Below are positions 16,122 to 24,981 of a stretch of DNA of 34,130 bases, one piece after another. The stretch is from Acidobacteriota bacterium (GTDB lineage Bacteria > Acidobacteriota > Blastocatellia > HR10 > J050), in assembly GCA_003696865.1 (NCBI GenBank), contig RFHM01000183.1, forward strand, positions 1-34,130. The letters run 5' to 3'. The notes below the pieces were generated by a model. The model saw only the letters and a list, made by a program, of their open reading frames with translations. It had not been told where the DNA came from and did not search any database. Position 1 is the first letter of the stretch. The number at the start of each line of letters is the position of its first letter. The translations under genes were made by a program, and so were the position numbers.

Positions 16122-17771
16122 TCAGTGAGCACCGCGACGGAGGAGCCGGCCGACCGATCCTCCCCGGAACCGGCCGCGCTCGACGACGACACGACCATTG
16201 ATGATGACGTACGCGATGCCCTGAGCCAACTGCCGTGGTTTCTGGAACGTGGCTCGATCGCGAATTCTCCGGGGATCGAAGAGCACGAGATCGGCGCTGG
16301 CCCCGGGACGGATGATGCCTCGATCGCGGAGACCGAAAATCTGGGCCGGGTAAGTGGTCATCTTTCGTATGGCCTCTTCCAGCGAAAGGTCCCGCCTCTG
16401 TCGCACAAATCGGGAGAGGATGCGAGGAAACGCCCCATAGGCCGCCGGGTGGGGGCATCCGCGTCCATAATCTTCGGCGTCGGTGCAGAAGGCGCCGAGC
16501 GGATGCTGCGCATACCGGGTCAGATAGTCGAGCTGATGGCGCTCGCCTGAAACACCGAAGATGAGCATGGAAACTCGACCCTCTTCCTCGATGATGAGAT
16601 CGGAAATGGCCTCGAAGGGCGATTTCCCCGTGCGGCGAGCCAGTTCCGTCAGGGACAATCCCTCATAGCATTTATTCTTCCGACGTGGCACCCAACCGAT
16701 GAAGATATTCTCCCAGCCGACGGCCCGCACCAGATTATGTGGCCACCCACGCTCTTTCCACGGTGGCCAGGAAGGAGACCGACGCTCGATCTCTCGTCCG
16801 ATACGCGCTCGCGTCTTCGGATGGGCCAACCGCTCGATGAGCTTGCCCACTCCTCCTTCCAACGACCAGGGAGGATACAACGCGATCATCATGGTCGCCG
16901 CCGCCGTGTACGGGAACATATCGAATGTTATCCGAGTGCCGTCACGATGAGCTCTTTCTTCCATCTCGAGGACGCGATCGATTTTGACCCAATGAGATGA
17001 ACCGACCGCCTCATTGTGGGAATGATGCACGCGCACGCCGGCCCGGCGGCCAATCTCGATGAGTTCCCGCACTGCCGGGATGAGCGTCTCGCTGGAACCG
17101 CGAATGTGGCTCGTGTAGAGACCGTCGTATCGGGCGACGACGCGAGCGAGGGCAATGAGCTCATCGGTCGTCGAATACATGCCCGGTGGATAGATGAGCC
17201 CGCTGGACAGCCCCAGCGCTCCGGCTTCCATGGCCTCCCGAACGAGCGCACGCATGCGCCGCAACTCAGTCCCCGTGGGCGATCCTTTTCTCAGTCCCAT
17301 GACCGAGATGCGGACCGGTCCATGAGGGACGAGCGCACCAACGTTGAGCGGAAGGCCATCGGCCTCCAACCAATCGAGATACTCGCCGAACCGGCGCCAC
17401 GGCCACGGCATCGGCTCAGGCGTCATCCAGGAGACGACCGCTCGCAGTACGGGCTCGGCCTCCGCCGTATGGGGCGCCACGCCGAGACCGCAATTACCGA
17501 TGATCGCCGTGGTGATGCCCTGCACGATCTTGCCCTTCATGAGCTGCATGCGGCGCTCTGACGGCAAGCAGAGGATGACATCGGCGTGCGAGTGAGGATC
17601 GATGAAACCGGGCGCCAGAACGAGTCCCTCTCCGTCAATGACGCGATCCGCCGGTTCTTCGATGTGGCCGATGACGGCGATTCGATCTCCGACGAGGCCC
17701 ACGTTGGCTTTATAGCCGGGCATCCCCGTCCCATCGATGACCAGCGCATGGCGAATGAGGAGATCGATCAT
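16122..17771 (-). CDS. N-acyl-D-amino-acid deacylase family amidohydrolase
   Basis: 549 residues, typical for the D-aminoacylase branch of the amidohydrolase superfamily. Motifs: G-F-I-D-P-H-S-H-A-D (first metal ligands) near residue 57, N-C-G-L-G near residue 94, G-L-S-S-G-L-I-Y-P-P-G near residue 190, T-S-H-I-R-G near residue 220, H-H-S-H near residue 250, and the C-T-D-A-E-D-Y region near residue 425. The N- and C-terminal strands form the beta-sandwich (R-P-G-A-S-A-D-L-V-L-F-D-P). It removes acyl groups from D-amino acids or cleaves D-dipeptide-like substrates; exact specificity is unclear. It begins at ATG 17771 without a clear Shine-Dalgarno and appears to head a two-gene unit with the patatin gene. 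Confidence 0.93.
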   Translation of the reverse strand: MIDLLIRHALVIDGTGMPGYKANVGLVGDRIAVIGHIEEPADRVIDGEGLVLAPGFIDPHSHADVILCLPSERRMQLMKGKIVQGITTAIIGNCGLGVAPHTAEAEPVLRAVVSWMTPEPMPWPWRRFGEYLDWLEADGLPLNVGALVPHGPVRISVMGLRKGSPTGTELRRMRALVREAMEAGALGLSSGLIYPPGMYSTTDELIALARVVARYDGLYTSHIRGSSETLIPAVRELIEIGRRAGVRVHHSHNEAVGSSHWVKIDRVLEMEERAHRDGTRITFDMFPYTAAATMMIALYPPWSLEGGVGKLIERLAHPKTRARIGREIERRSPSWPPWKERGWPHNLVRAVGWENIFIGWVPRRKNKCYEGLSLTELARRTGKSPFEAISDLIIEEEGRVSMLIFGVSGERHQLDYLTRYAQHPLGAFCTDAEDYGRGCPHPAAYGAFPRILSRFVRQRRDLSLEEAIRKMTTYPAQIFGLRDRGIIRPGASADLVLFDPRRIRDRATFQKPRQLAQGIAYVIINGRVVVERGRFRGGSVGRLLRRGAH

Positions 17772-17945
17772 CGTGTCATCATTTCACTCTTTACCAATTG
17801 AACCGGCCCTATTATTTTCGCTCCACTGAGGCGAGCGCAAGGGACGAAACGCCGAGGGGATATTGAGGAAGCGGTGAGCACCTCCACTCCCGAACTCGAT
17901 CAACTCCAGATCATCGATCGGACGACCGCGGCAACTTCGGAATCC

Positions 17946-19544
17946 TCACCGTTCTTGAAACAGCACCGGCTCCGGAGTGAGTTCCACAGCGAGACCGGAC
18001 GGACTGCCATCGAGCGGGACGGTCCGGTAATGATCGCCGGACGTAGGGATGGTGTACATGGTGACCGGTCCGCGGATGGGTAGGCGAACCTCTCGCGCGG
18101 GGAGGGGATCGTTCATGCCTCGCACTTCGTCTTCCCACAGCCAAGCCACCCATACCGGCGGACGCCCGTCGGCGAACAGGAAACGATAGAGTTCAACTCC
18201 CGGGTCTGCCTCAATCTTCTCCGCTTGAGCGAATCCATCGAGTTTATCCACCAACAGTGCGAGGGCGTAAAATGCCGGCCAGGGATCGCCGTCAGAGTCC
18301 GTCAAGCCAATGAACGGATTGGCCACGGTGAAGCGAGCGAGCATCTTATCCCAGTCGTTGGGCATACCCATGAACACTTTCTCGAATCCCGCTGCAAATC
18401 GCGTGACGAAGACCTTCACCAGGACGCGCGATTGCTCGGCTCGGTACCAAGCGACGGCTTCATCGTGCAGAGGATCAGCGGGGTTTTTCATGGCCTGCAA
18501 GATTCGCTGCCCATCGGGGATCACCAACTCGGGATGAAAATGGACCAGGGGATTGAACGTCAATCGTGGTTCCGAACGAGCCTCCATGTCCCAGATGGTC
18601 GTGGTCAAGCCGTGTTTGGCCAGTTCTTTCTGTACCCAGGCCATATATCCCGCCGAAGCCGTCTCATACGGGCCGTTTCCACCAGCGTCGAGGATGTCAT
18701 AAAGATACGCCAGCGCCACTGTCAATTCCGTCATGGCGCGGGCCCGCTGCCAGGCTTCCCGCCAGACATCGGACGGAAGACTCTCCAGGAACGCAGCAAA
18801 GCGTTCCTCGAATAACTGAGCGTCGGGATCGTTGTGAAAGAGGTCGTTCCATCGGATGCCGTTGGAGATGATGTGAACGTCGGCCGAAGCGCTACGAGCC
18901 GCGCTGACCGTCTCCTCGAGCAGGATGCGATAGTCGTCCAGCGTGCCCGTCCAGAAGACGGGATTGGCATATTCATTGCCGACTTGATAGTGCAGCACGG
19001 GAGCGCGCAGGCCGGGCATGTCGTCCTGACCATCGTCATCGTAACGCTCGACCAGTGCGGCAATCCAGGCGCGGTAGTCGTCCATGTATTCTTCGGCGGG
19101 CAGGCGATCCGAGTTCCTGAACTCCATGCCGCCGGGGCGATACTCGATCGGTCCAGCGAACCAGCCGTTGCCCAATCGCAGCGAGACGGTGATTCGGAAG
19201 CCGTACTTCTGCCACAGACGTACCGAGCGATCTAACCCCGCCCAGTTGTATCGATGCCGTCCCCCTCGGGGGGGATTAGGTTCGATAGCACTCCAACTCA
19301 CCTGGGCGAAGTTCACCCATCCCGCTCCCGTCCGGGAAAACCGTCGCGGCCACTTCTCCTTCTGGTAGAAAGACTGCAACGGAAAAACATAATCAATGCC
19401 GAAACGAGATTCGGCCGCTTGGGGAGCATCTGACCGGGAGAGGACCGGTGGACCACTCCGCTCGGGCCGAGAGATACCCCGTGGCCATCCGCAGAGAATG
19501 ATCAACATAGTCGAGACGAGGGAAAATGTCGTTCGGTTTTTCAT
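17946..19544 (-). CDS. Exported GH39/GH42-like glycoside hydrolase (TIM barrel)
   Basis: 532 residues with a signal peptide (K-N-R-T-T-F-S-L-V-S-T-M-L-I-I-L). The next 300 residues look like a clan-A TIM barrel: N-F-A-Q-V-S-W-S-A-I-E-P near residue 79, Y-N-W-A-G-L-D near residue 99, the acid/base candidate E191 in Y-Q-V-G-N-E-Y-A-N-P, and a nucleophile candidate E321 in T-I-W-D-M-E-A-R. A C-terminal all-beta part (R-L-P-I-R-G-P-V-T-M-Y) probably follows. No exact GH family is assigned. ATG 19544 is preceded by AGGAGGG; a promoter-like TTCACA/TACTAT pair lies just before it. This is the downstream-most gene of the glycosidase block. Confidence 0.75.
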   Translation of the reverse strand: MKNRTTFSLVSTMLIILCGWPRGISRPERSGPPVLSRSDAPQAAESRFGIDYVFPLQSFYQKEKWPRRFSRTGAGWVNFAQVSWSAIEPNPPRGGRHRYNWAGLDRSVRLWQKYGFRITVSLRLGNGWFAGPIEYRPGGMEFRNSDRLPAEEYMDDYRAWIAALVERYDDDGQDDMPGLRAPVLHYQVGNEYANPVFWTGTLDDYRILLEETVSAARSASADVHIISNGIRWNDLFHNDPDAQLFEERFAAFLESLPSDVWREAWQRARAMTELTVALAYLYDILDAGGNGPYETASAGYMAWVQKELAKHGLTTTIWDMEARSEPRLTFNPLVHFHPELVIPDGQRILQAMKNPADPLHDEAVAWYRAEQSRVLVKVFVTRFAAGFEKVFMGMPNDWDKMLARFTVANPFIGLTDSDGDPWPAFYALALLVDKLDGFAQAEKIEADPGVELYRFLFADGRPPVWVAWLWEDEVRGMNDPLPAREVRLPIRGPVTMYTIPTSGDHYRTVPLDGSPSGLAVELTPEPVLFQER

Positions 19545-19561
19545 GACGCACCCTCCTACCA

Positions 19562-19590
19562 ATAGTAATCCGGCACGATCACATTGTGAA
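19562..19590 (-). promoter_or_regulatory. Candidate promoter of the exported glycoside hydrolase
   Basis: Minus strand: TTCACA (19590-19585), 17-base spacer, TACTAT (19567-19562). The pair fits a sigma-70 promoter, but the predicted transcription start would fall inside the Shine-Dalgarno (about 19555), which weakens the call. Confidence 0.3.
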
Positions 19591-20122
19591 GTTCATCATC
19601 ATTCCGCAATACCGATGCTTATGAACGTTGGACATCCCAGACTCAACATATTTATGAGCCGTTTGCTCGATCATACCACGACTCACCGGGCCCTGAGCGG
19701 CCTGGAATAATTCATCACGACTGATGAGCGGGGCCGGACCATTGTGGACCATGGCGTAGATCTCACGCATCAATGGCCACAGTGAAACACCAGATCAGAA
19801 ACCACTTTTCCATATGCCTCTTTTTGACGAAGACATGTGCCTCGGGAACACTCTGAAGTTCACAAGATCCCATATCCGTTGGGAGAGACGTGGATGGGTG
19901 GCTTTCTTCGGCCTGACTTCATAAACGCGAGTTGCAGTGGGAGCAGTGCTCTTGATACTGTCCGGGCTTGTTGGAGGGCGGTCCATCTGATCCCCGAACC
20001 GGCATGTTGCCGTTCCCCTCTTGCACTGCCCCACCCACCCGAAGTCCGTTTCCATCCACACCGAAGCGGAGCCGAGACGGACCGAGAGAACGGCCACCAT
20101 CTATTAATGAATGTATGATGTC
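19591..20122. other. Gene-free divergent region, possible coding remnants
   Basis: Together with its flanks this is a 680-base stretch between the divergent glycosidase and beta-helix genes. On the minus strand, 19579-19794 stays open and encodes a non-random-looking peptide (L-W-P-L-M-R-E-I-Y-A-M-V-H-N-G-P-A-P-L-I-S), but it has no good start or ribosome site and I recognise no family. I read this as possible debris of a lost gene. Nothing else in the stretch is supportable. Confidence 0.4.
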
Positions 20123-20151
20123 TTGCAATCACGCATCGCCGACGGTATAAC
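20123..20151 (+). promoter_or_regulatory. Candidate sigma-70 promoter of the beta-helix gene
   Basis: TTGCAA (20123-20128), exactly 17 bases, TATAAC (20146-20151). The predicted transcription start is near 20158, giving a leader of about 70 bases that opens with a strong stem-loop. Confidence 0.5.
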
Positions 20152-20159
20152 AACATCAC

Positions 20160-20193
20160 GCGTGGATGGTACGCTATGCCTTACCTTCCACGC
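20160..20193 (+). promoter_or_regulatory. Leader stem-loop before the beta-helix gene
   Basis: Arms GCGTGGA (20160-20166) and TCCACGC (20187-20193) pair perfectly; inside them GGTA (20168-20171) pairs with TACC (20182-20185) after one T-T mismatch, leaving a 10-base loop. The stem begins almost at the predicted transcription start and ends about 20 bases before the GGGAGGTGA ribosome site. It may stabilise the mRNA or be a protein-binding element. Confidence 0.45.
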
Positions 20194-20226
20194 CGGTGCT
20201 ATGATCTACCCAAAGGGAGGTGACCG

Positions 20227-21951
20227 ATGAGACACAAGTTTGTGTTAATTGTGGGAATATTGCTTCCAGGGCTTACAGGCTGTGTCGGCCATCCACCGAT
20301 AGCTCCTCAACCCGGTGATGTGCTCCATCTCGCGGTCCAGGTGGCCCGAGGGGAGGCGACCTTGGGCAACATCGAGCGGGCTTATCGGGATTTGGGCATA
20401 ACTACTGCCGTTAGCCCAGATGTGATGGCGATCGCCCAAGCCCTTGATAGGGAGGGAAACAGCAATGGCTGCCTTGACGGTACAGGGCTGATCACCGGGC
20501 TCAAGGCCTACGCCACGGGACAGCCGATCAACGGTCAGACCGTCGATGGCCGGGTGCTCATCGGGCTGGCTCGGATATATGCCACGGGAGCGAGGATCTC
20601 CCCATCCACACTGGTTCAGTCAGGTCGAACCTACTACGTCGCACCCTGGGGCGACAACGCCAATCCCGGCACCCGCGACCAGCCTTGGGCCACCCCCGGC
20701 TACGGCTCCCGTCAACTGACCCCTGGTGACACCCTCGTCATCCTGGGTGGACGCTACGTCCTCAGTGAATACGATGCCGACATCATCACCCCACCCTCTG
20801 GCACGGCCGATGCCTGGATTACCATCAAGGGCGAGGAGGGCAACCGTCCCGTCCTGGCCGGGCGGAATAACCTCCTCACCGCTATAGACCTCTCGGGTGC
20901 CCAGTACGTCCGCATCGAGAACCTGGAGATCACCCATGATGCCACCGTCCGAGGCGAGGCCGCTTGGTTCCGAGACGGGCTGGAGATCCTGGGTGAGCCC
21001 GTCGCCCACATCGTCCTGAAGGACCTTTACATCCACCACGTAGACGAGTTCGGGATGAACATCCAGGATGTGGAGGATCTACAAATTCTTCATTGCCGCA
21101 TCGAGTACGCTGGCTTCGGCGCGCTGGGCGGCCCGGCGGGGGAGCACGGCGGCTGGCGGAACGTGGTCATTCGAGGCTGCGTGCTTTCCTACAGCGGCCA
21201 CTACTACCAGGGCGGCGACGGCTCTGACCGTCCCTACGACCGCCCCGACGGCTTTGGCATCGAACCTTCGCAGGGACCGGTTCTGATTGAAGATACGATC
21301 GTTGAGCACAACTACGGCGACGGCATTGACTCCAAGGCGGCCAACACCACCATCCGCCGGACCATCGTGGCCAACAATTCCTCCGATGGCGTGAAGCTCT
21401 GGGGCGACCACAGCCGGGTGGAAAACACCCTCATCTATGGCCGCGGGGATGGCAATCCCGAACCTTCGCCCTGGGCGGCCATCGTCATTGACCAGGTGGA
21501 GACGCCGGGTGCAAGCTTTGAGATCGTCAATGTGACGGTGGATGACCTCGTGGGACAAAACTACCTGATGTACGTCCAGTATGAGGGGCAGCCGGTGCGC
21601 CTGACCGTGCGCAACACTATCTTCAGTGGGCGGGGACCGAGGTGCCCCATTTACGTTGGCGGGGAGAGCACCCTGGTGGCTGACCACAACCTCTTTTATC
21701 TGCCCCAGAGCGAGACGGTGCTCATCCACGGCGACCGGGCCTACACGGCGGCGAGCATCGGCGACCTGGGGCCGGTGAACTTCTACGGCGACCCACTGTT
21801 CGTGCGCCCGGCCTGGGGCGAGGAGGGGAACTATCACCTGCAAGAGGGTAGCCCGGCCATCGACGCGGGCAGCCCGGAGGACGCGCCCGCAGACGACCTG
21901 GAGGGCCGTCCGCGTGACGACCGGCCCGACATCGGGGCTTATGAGTACTAA
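20227..21951 (+). CDS. Parallel beta-helix lipoprotein (DUF1565/pectate-lyase-like)
   Basis: 574 residues. A lipoprotein signal peptide ends in L-T-G-C (C19). Residues about 30-130 hold a helical, weakly dockerin-like region (R-E-G-N-S-N-G-C-L-D-G, then N-G-Q-T-V-D-G-R-V-L-I-G-L-A). From residue 140, Y-Y-V-A-P-W-G-D-N-A-N-P-G-T opens a right-handed beta-helix of the kind seen in polysaccharide lyases and DUF1565 proteins, with repeated N-x-x-I/V rungs (R-I-E-N-L-E-I-T-H-D; V-E-N-T-L-I-Y). The end (P-A-I-D-A-G-S-P, then D-I-G-A-Y-E-Y) is the characteristic cap of these helices. The Shine-Dalgarno GGGAGGTGA is excellent. It is the only plus-strand gene between 17.9 and 31.1 kb. Probable function: surface glycan binding or cleavage; catalytic residues are not identifiable. 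Confidence 0.88.
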   Translation: MRHKFVLIVGILLPGLTGCVGHPPIAPQPGDVLHLAVQVARGEATLGNIERAYRDLGITTAVSPDVMAIAQALDREGNSNGCLDGTGLITGLKAYATGQPINGQTVDGRVLIGLARIYATGARISPSTLVQSGRTYYVAPWGDNANPGTRDQPWATPGYGSRQLTPGDTLVILGGRYVLSEYDADIITPPSGTADAWITIKGEEGNRPVLAGRNNLLTAIDLSGAQYVRIENLEITHDATVRGEAAWFRDGLEILGEPVAHIVLKDLYIHHVDEFGMNIQDVEDLQILHCRIEYAGFGALGGPAGEHGGWRNVVIRGCVLSYSGHYYQGGDGSDRPYDRPDGFGIEPSQGPVLIEDTIVEHNYGDGIDSKAANTTIRRTIVANNSSDGVKLWGDHSRVENTLIYGRGDGNPEPSPWAAIVIDQVETPGASFEIVNVTVDDLVGQNYLMYVQYEGQPVRLTVRNTIFSGRGPRCPIYVGGESTLVADHNLFYLPQSETVLIHGDRAYTAASIGDLGPVNFYGDPLFVRPAWGEEGNYHLQEGSPAIDAGSPEDAPADDLEGRPRDDRPDIGAYEY

Positions 21952-22018
21952 AAGAGCCATCATATCCCGATGGGATGAAGTGCCTCGGGGAAGCATAGAA
22001 TAATGGGCTCTTCCCGAG
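21952..22018 (+). terminator. Nested inverted repeats after the beta-helix gene
   Basis: Right after the stop codon AAGAGCC (21952-21958) pairs with GGCTCTT (22006-22012); inside it ATCCC-GAT-GGGAT (21964-21976) is a perfect small hairpin, and CTCGGG (21984-21989) can pair with CCCGAG (22013-22018) as an alternative fold. There is no T-tract, so factor-independent termination is uncertain. Confidence 0.35.
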
Positions 22019-22039
22019 CACGTACTCCCACCGGGACCC

Positions 22040-22612
22040 CTCATTCGCGTCATGTAGGCCACCATCAGCTTCAGCTCGGCCCCATAGCGGCAATGTATTC
22101 CCTGACTGCTCCTCGGCCCGTCGTCTGTCCCACGCCATGATACATCCGCCCATCCAGCGGTTCCAACAAGGCACCGTCGAGCGAAGCCACATCAGGCGCG
22201 TTCCGGATCAGAGCACGACCCAAGCCGGCCAGGACGACCAACCGTCAAGCTGCAACATCGCCTCCCCGCCGCGGGCATGGACGGCTTCCACGGCGGCCTT
22301 GAGTGACGGCGCGCGGTCTCGGCCATTGATCACCAGGAAGTTGTCCAGCGTGGGGTTCACCTGCCAGGTCCAGATCTTGAAGCGAACGAGTTTCGAGCCC
22401 ACTTGGTCGAGAAGGCGTTCGAGGTCTTGCAGGAAGGACCAGGATGGGGTTCCGAGAACGTTGACTCCACCTGCTGGGTTGTGGAAAGGCTCCCCTGGAG
22501 AATCTGCCAGCACGGTGATGGTCACCGTGCTCTCGGGAGAGCCGATCTCGCTCCCCAATATGTTGATCGCGAGCACAACCGTCAGAACGAGCGAAACACT
22601 ATACCATCTCAC
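22040..22612 (-). pseudogene. Truncated, frameshifted glycoside-hydrolase N-terminus
   Basis: A GTG at 22612 after GGGGAGGAA begins a signal peptide (V-R-W-Y-S-V-S-L-V-L-T-V-V-L-A-I-N-I-L-G) followed by about 100 residues resembling the start of a GH39/GH51-like barrel (S-K-L-V-R-F-K-I-W-T-W, then G-G-E-A-M-L-Q-L-D-G-W-S-S-W-P-A-W). The frame closes at 22208, but homologous-looking coding continues in the next frame (A-P-D-V-A-S-L-D-G-A-L-L-E-P, then R-E-Y-I-A-A-M-G) to 22071 and in a third frame (A-E-L-K-L-M-V-A-Y-M) beyond. Reading stops making sense where the convergent beta-helix gene begins. It is therefore a decayed, 3'-truncated gene rather than a small protein. Confidence 0.7.
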
Positions 22613-22826
22613 CTTCAGTTCCTCCCCGGGCTCGTCGGTGGCCGGGTAGCCGACGACCCCCCGGTGAAGAAGGGTGGGTCCTCTTCCACTTCGTGGCACT
22701 GAGCGTGGTAGACGATCGCCGGCATCTACTTGGCGTCTGAGGGAGGCATGAAGGGCTCGTGAAGTAGGAGTTGACCTCAGCCCCCCGGCGCGGGAGCCAA
22801 CAGCAATATACGTCTCCACATCGGGA

Positions 22827-23272
22827 TCATTGAGCAAGTCCTTCCCGTCCAAGGCAACAAAGGATGCCACCAAAACTCCGAGCACGCAGGGACCTGCCCG
22901 GCAACGACGGCTCGATAGAATCCGGATCGAAGCCGAAGCACTCCTGGAGCGTTAGCACGATGTCCACTTGGGTGGCTCTGTGCCCTTCCGGGAGCGCCAC
23001 CCGCGGATCGTTCGTCACCATCCAGATCTCTGGTGCGCGGCCGTGGCGCGTCTTCCCTTCGTCAAAGCCATGGTCCGTCGTGACGGAGATGAGTGTCCAT
23101 TCGTAGATCCCTAACTCCTCGAGCTTCGAGACGATCTCCCAGGAGAGGAGGATGATGTTCCACTCTGGGATCGAACTCGGATCACATACTCCGCAACGGT
23201 CGGTGCACCGAGGGTGATCATCAACAGAATCAAACCCAGTCCTAAGAGCTTAAATGGCGTCGTGGTTTTCAC
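22827..23272 (-). pseudogene. Remnant of an alkaline-phosphatase-superfamily (sulfatase/phosphodiesterase-like) enzyme
   Basis: A GTG at 23272, eight bases after the upstream glycosidase stop, begins a convincing signal peptide (K-T-T-T-P-F-K-L-L-G-L-G-L-I-L-L-M) that soon runs out of frame. From about 23165 another frame encodes a C-terminal piece: W-E-I-V-S-K-L-E-E-L-G, then the metal-binding T-T-D-H-G-F-D-E-G-K-T-R-H-G-R-A-P-E and A-T-Q-V-D-I-V-L-T-L. The D-H-G...H-G pattern is that of sulfatases and type I phosphodiesterases. The whole catalytic middle, including the nucleophile Thr/Ser/Cys, is missing, so the gene has lost several hundred codons. The frame ends at 22827; coding-like sequence may continue frameshifted to about 22745. 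Confidence 0.65.
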
Positions 23273-23280
23273 CTCAAGGG

Positions 23281-24885
23281 TCACTCCTCTTGCAACATGA
23301 GGAGCGAGATGGCATTCACCGGCAATTCGAAGCTCACGCTCAACTGGCCATGAGGAGCCTCGACATACCGCGGCGGCTCGAGGAGTTCCAGTTGCGCATG
23401 GGCTTGAATCGTGGCCATCTGCTCAGGAGTGGGATTGAGCGGTCGCCCCAATCGCTCCCAGGCCCGATAGGCATTGCTGTGCTCCTTATCGATGCGATAG
23501 TGCCTGAGCATGAGCGCCTCGGCGTCCAGACCGGAGATCTCGACCTGGATGAGAGCAGCGCGGCCCTCCCCTTCTTCGTCCGCCTCGTCGAAATGGTAAA
23601 CCAACACTTGGGTTCTTGTGAGATCATGCCGAGTAGCAAAGCCCCTTACGGCACTCTCTAGATCGGGTCCAAACACCTGGACCCGCTCGGAGCCCAGCTT
23701 GGCCAAGAGCTCATAGGCGAGGAAAATCGGGAGTTTGACCAGCGCACCTCCCAAGCTAAATGTGAGCGCTCGCCAGCCACCTCTCCCTATGCCACCCGTG
23801 GGTTGGCCCCATCTCAGGAACTTGTCGACTCGGGTACTGGGATCATGAAATACGAGATCAAGAGAGCGACAAAGAAAACAGGCCTCGTACTCGCTATAGA
23901 TACTCTCGGTGCGCCTCCGCAACCGTTGACCCCACTCATTCTGCTGCAACTCCACGCCGATAAGCTCCGGGAACTCGCGCACGATCTGCTTCATCCGCTG
24001 ATTCTTCTGGCGGATGGACTCCGTCGTCCCATAGCCATGCCAGGAGATGAAGTCGATCGGGGTACCGCGCCCCCCGGTGGCGTAATTCCTCCCACGGACG
24101 CAGTGATCGAGGAAGGCCCTGAAATATTGCTCGTTCCCTGCGATGGCCGGACCTCCCACCTTGATTTGGGGATCGGCGGCTTTGGCTCCCGCTACGAAGT
24201 AATCGTACATCTTACAGAAACGCTCCACCTTCTCGGGCGTGACGGGCTCCCCTCGCTCCACGCCGTCGATGAAGTACCTCTTGAGATCCGGCTCATTCCA
24301 CACCTCGAAGTACCAGGTGCGCACTTCCTGTGCGCCGTAACGGTCGAGACAATGGCGGACCGTTTCATAGACGAGATCGCGCCATTTGTTATAGTCTTTG
24401 GGCGTGTTGATCGCCCCGTAGCTGTAATTTCTCACAATGGGGCCCTCGGCCAAGGCATCGGGCATAAAGTCCGTCTCCAGAATGGGCTTCAAGCCCGCCC
24501 TCGTCCAGGTGTCGAGCACGTGATCGAGGTACTGCCAGTTATATCTCGGATTGCCCTCGGCGTCTTCGGAGTAGACTCGGCAACCATAAGGCCAGGGATC
24601 ACCGGGGCGACCGTCGCTGAAGGCATTATGGCAACGAATGTAGCGAAAGGCGTCGCTCTCCTGCGCCAGCTCCCAGAAAGGCCGATTCTCCGGACGAACA
24701 GTGACGGCATAGATGGGGTCGTAACCGATGTTGGCCCAGATCGCCGGATCACAGGGACCGAGGGTTTGCGTGAGATCGACGTGAAAGCTCACTACCCTCT
24801 GAGAAGAGGTCCATTTCGGAAGGGCCGGGACGAGAAGCAGTCCCGAAAACCCGGTCAAAAACGCTCGCCTCGAGAATTCTTTCAT
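23281..24885 (-). CDS. TAT-exported GH39-like glycoside hydrolase
   Basis: 534 residues. The N-terminus carries a twin-arginine-type leader (S-R-R-A-F-L-T-G-F-S-G-L-L-L-V-P). A GH39-like (beta-xylosidase-type) barrel follows: F-R-Y-I-R-C-H-N near residue 80, W-T-R-A-G-L-K-P-I-L-E-T-D-F-M-P near residue 127, the acid/base E198 in F-E-V-W-N-E-P-D-L, S-W-H-G-Y-G near residue 281, and the nucleophile candidate E317 in Q-Q-N-E-W-G-Q. A beta-rich C-terminus follows. The frame opens at 24963, but ATG 24885 is right after AGGAGGACAGGAG and begins the leader. It should act on a xyloside-like or related glycan in the periplasm. Downstream genes of the same strand are decayed. Confidence 0.88.
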   Translation of the reverse strand: MKEFSRRAFLTGFSGLLLVPALPKWTSSQRVVSFHVDLTQTLGPCDPAIWANIGYDPIYAVTVRPENRPFWELAQESDAFRYIRCHNAFSDGRPGDPWPYGCRVYSEDAEGNPRYNWQYLDHVLDTWTRAGLKPILETDFMPDALAEGPIVRNYSYGAINTPKDYNKWRDLVYETVRHCLDRYGAQEVRTWYFEVWNEPDLKRYFIDGVERGEPVTPEKVERFCKMYDYFVAGAKAADPQIKVGGPAIAGNEQYFRAFLDHCVRGRNYATGGRGTPIDFISWHGYGTTESIRQKNQRMKQIVREFPELIGVELQQNEWGQRLRRRTESIYSEYEACFLCRSLDLVFHDPSTRVDKFLRWGQPTGGIGRGGWRALTFSLGGALVKLPIFLAYELLAKLGSERVQVFGPDLESAVRGFATRHDLTRTQVLVYHFDEADEEGEGRAALIQVEISGLDAEALMLRHYRIDKEHSNAYRAWERLGRPLNPTPEQMATIQAHAQLELLEPPRYVEAPHGQLSVSFELPVNAISLLMLQEE

Positions 24886-24981
24886 CACTCCTGTCCTCCT
24901 TTCACGCAGATGATGAATATCTTGGCCACCCGTAAAGTCTCTGCAAGAATTTGTGCCTTGCACGGTCAGACCACCGCCCGC

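Noticed and set aside
17772-17945. Search for a gene or RNA between the amidohydrolase and exported glycosidase
   Set aside because: 174 bases with no convincing frame, hairpin or promoter pair.
21079-22065. Minus-strand open frame of 328 codons
   Set aside because: Lies opposite the beta-helix gene; V/H/R-rich shadow text. Only its first residues overlap real pseudogene sequence.
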